Below the pieces are notes generated by a model that was given only the letters and a program-made list of their open reading frames with translations, searched no databases and was not told where the DNA came from. From Spirochaetaceae bacterium (lineage in GTDB: Bacteria; Spirochaetota; Spirochaetia; SZUA-6; Fen-1364): a stretch of DNA of 5,484 nucleotides. The position numbers were made by a program, and so were the translations under genes. Shown piece by piece: positions 5,440 through 5,484 of the stretch (position 1 is its first letter; each line of letters opens with the position of its first letter). The stretch covers positions 1-5,484 of the forward strand of contig PMZS01000294.1 in NCBI GenBank assembly GCA_003170115.1. Direction: 5' to 3'.

Positions 5440-5484
5440 GTGTACGACGTCGCCATCATCGGCGCAGGCGTCTCGGGAGCGGCA
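5440..5484 (+). CDS. N-terminus of an FAD-dependent oxidoreductase, cut by the window end
   Basis: Only 15 codons are visible. After a GTG start they read YDVAIIGAGVSGAA, a classic beta-alpha-beta dinucleotide-binding motif (GxGxxG), which at the extreme N-terminus binds FAD in glycerol-3-phosphate dehydrogenase-like, amino-acid oxidase-like and related flavoproteins. The substrate cannot be told from this fragment; a GlpA-like NAD(P)/FAD-dependent oxidoreductase is a reasonable guess. GTG is the only usual start codon between the preceding stop (5429-5431) and the motif, and no strong ribosome site precedes it. The 8-base gap suggests cotranscription, and possibly translational coupling, with the PII-like gene. 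Confidence 0.75.
   Translation, partial: MYDVAIIGAGVSGAA

Noticed and set aside
1..5484. Mobile elements, CRISPR arrays, tRNA or rRNA genes, riboswitches
   Set aside because: Reading the window showed no transposase, no spaced direct repeats, no tRNA-like or rRNA-like segment and no recognisable riboswitch core. Almost all bases are covered by ordinary genes.

Overview
The window is bacterial chromosomal DNA of generally high G+C (for example 46 of 60 bases in 3901-3960). It looks like ordinary core and envelope genes, with no sign of an insertion sequence, prophage, CRISPR array, tRNA or rRNA. Two lipoprotein signal peptides, an orphan PTS EIIA protein, a PII-like protein and a flavoprotein point to a Gram-negative-type envelope. 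The gene set would fit a high-GC spirochaete or a similar lineage, but this assignment is only a weak inference from gene content.

Layout. At 90-626 (+) lies a small lipoprotein of unknown function, read from its own plausible promoter. It converges on a two-gene minus-strand unit, with a perfect inverted repeat at 640-658 between the two stop codons. The minus-strand unit is transcribed from about 2984 down to 694. It encodes a lipoprotein with two SH3-like domains flanking a region with calcium-loop-like motifs (2939-1656), then 26 bases later a periplasmic binding protein of the iron-siderophore/haem/B12 type (1629-694). The 107-base gap at 2940-3046 is divergent and carries candidate promoters for both directions.

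From 3047 to the end, everything is on the + strand and tightly packed: a small membrane protein with a PH-like soluble domain, chorismate synthase (aroC), a PTS EIIA type-2 protein, a PII-like small protein and the first 15 codons of an FAD-dependent oxidoreductase. Gaps are 13, 39, -1 and 8 bases. The 39-base gap after aroC holds a perfect TTGACA that overlaps the aroC stop codon, so the last three genes may have their own promoter.

How the genes may work together. AroC makes chorismate in the cytoplasm and has all three family signatures, so it is surely functional. The most interesting part is the tail. A one-domain EIIA with its phosphorylatable histidine is translationally coupled (TGATG) to a PII-like protein that keeps the PII outline but has changed the usual 2-oxoglutarate and uridylylation positions. 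A redox flavoenzyme follows directly. This looks like a small carbon/nitrogen- or redox-sensing regulatory module, but that reading is inference. The binding protein on the minus strand has no permease or ATPase in the window. Its partner lipoprotein may be an envelope accessory factor.
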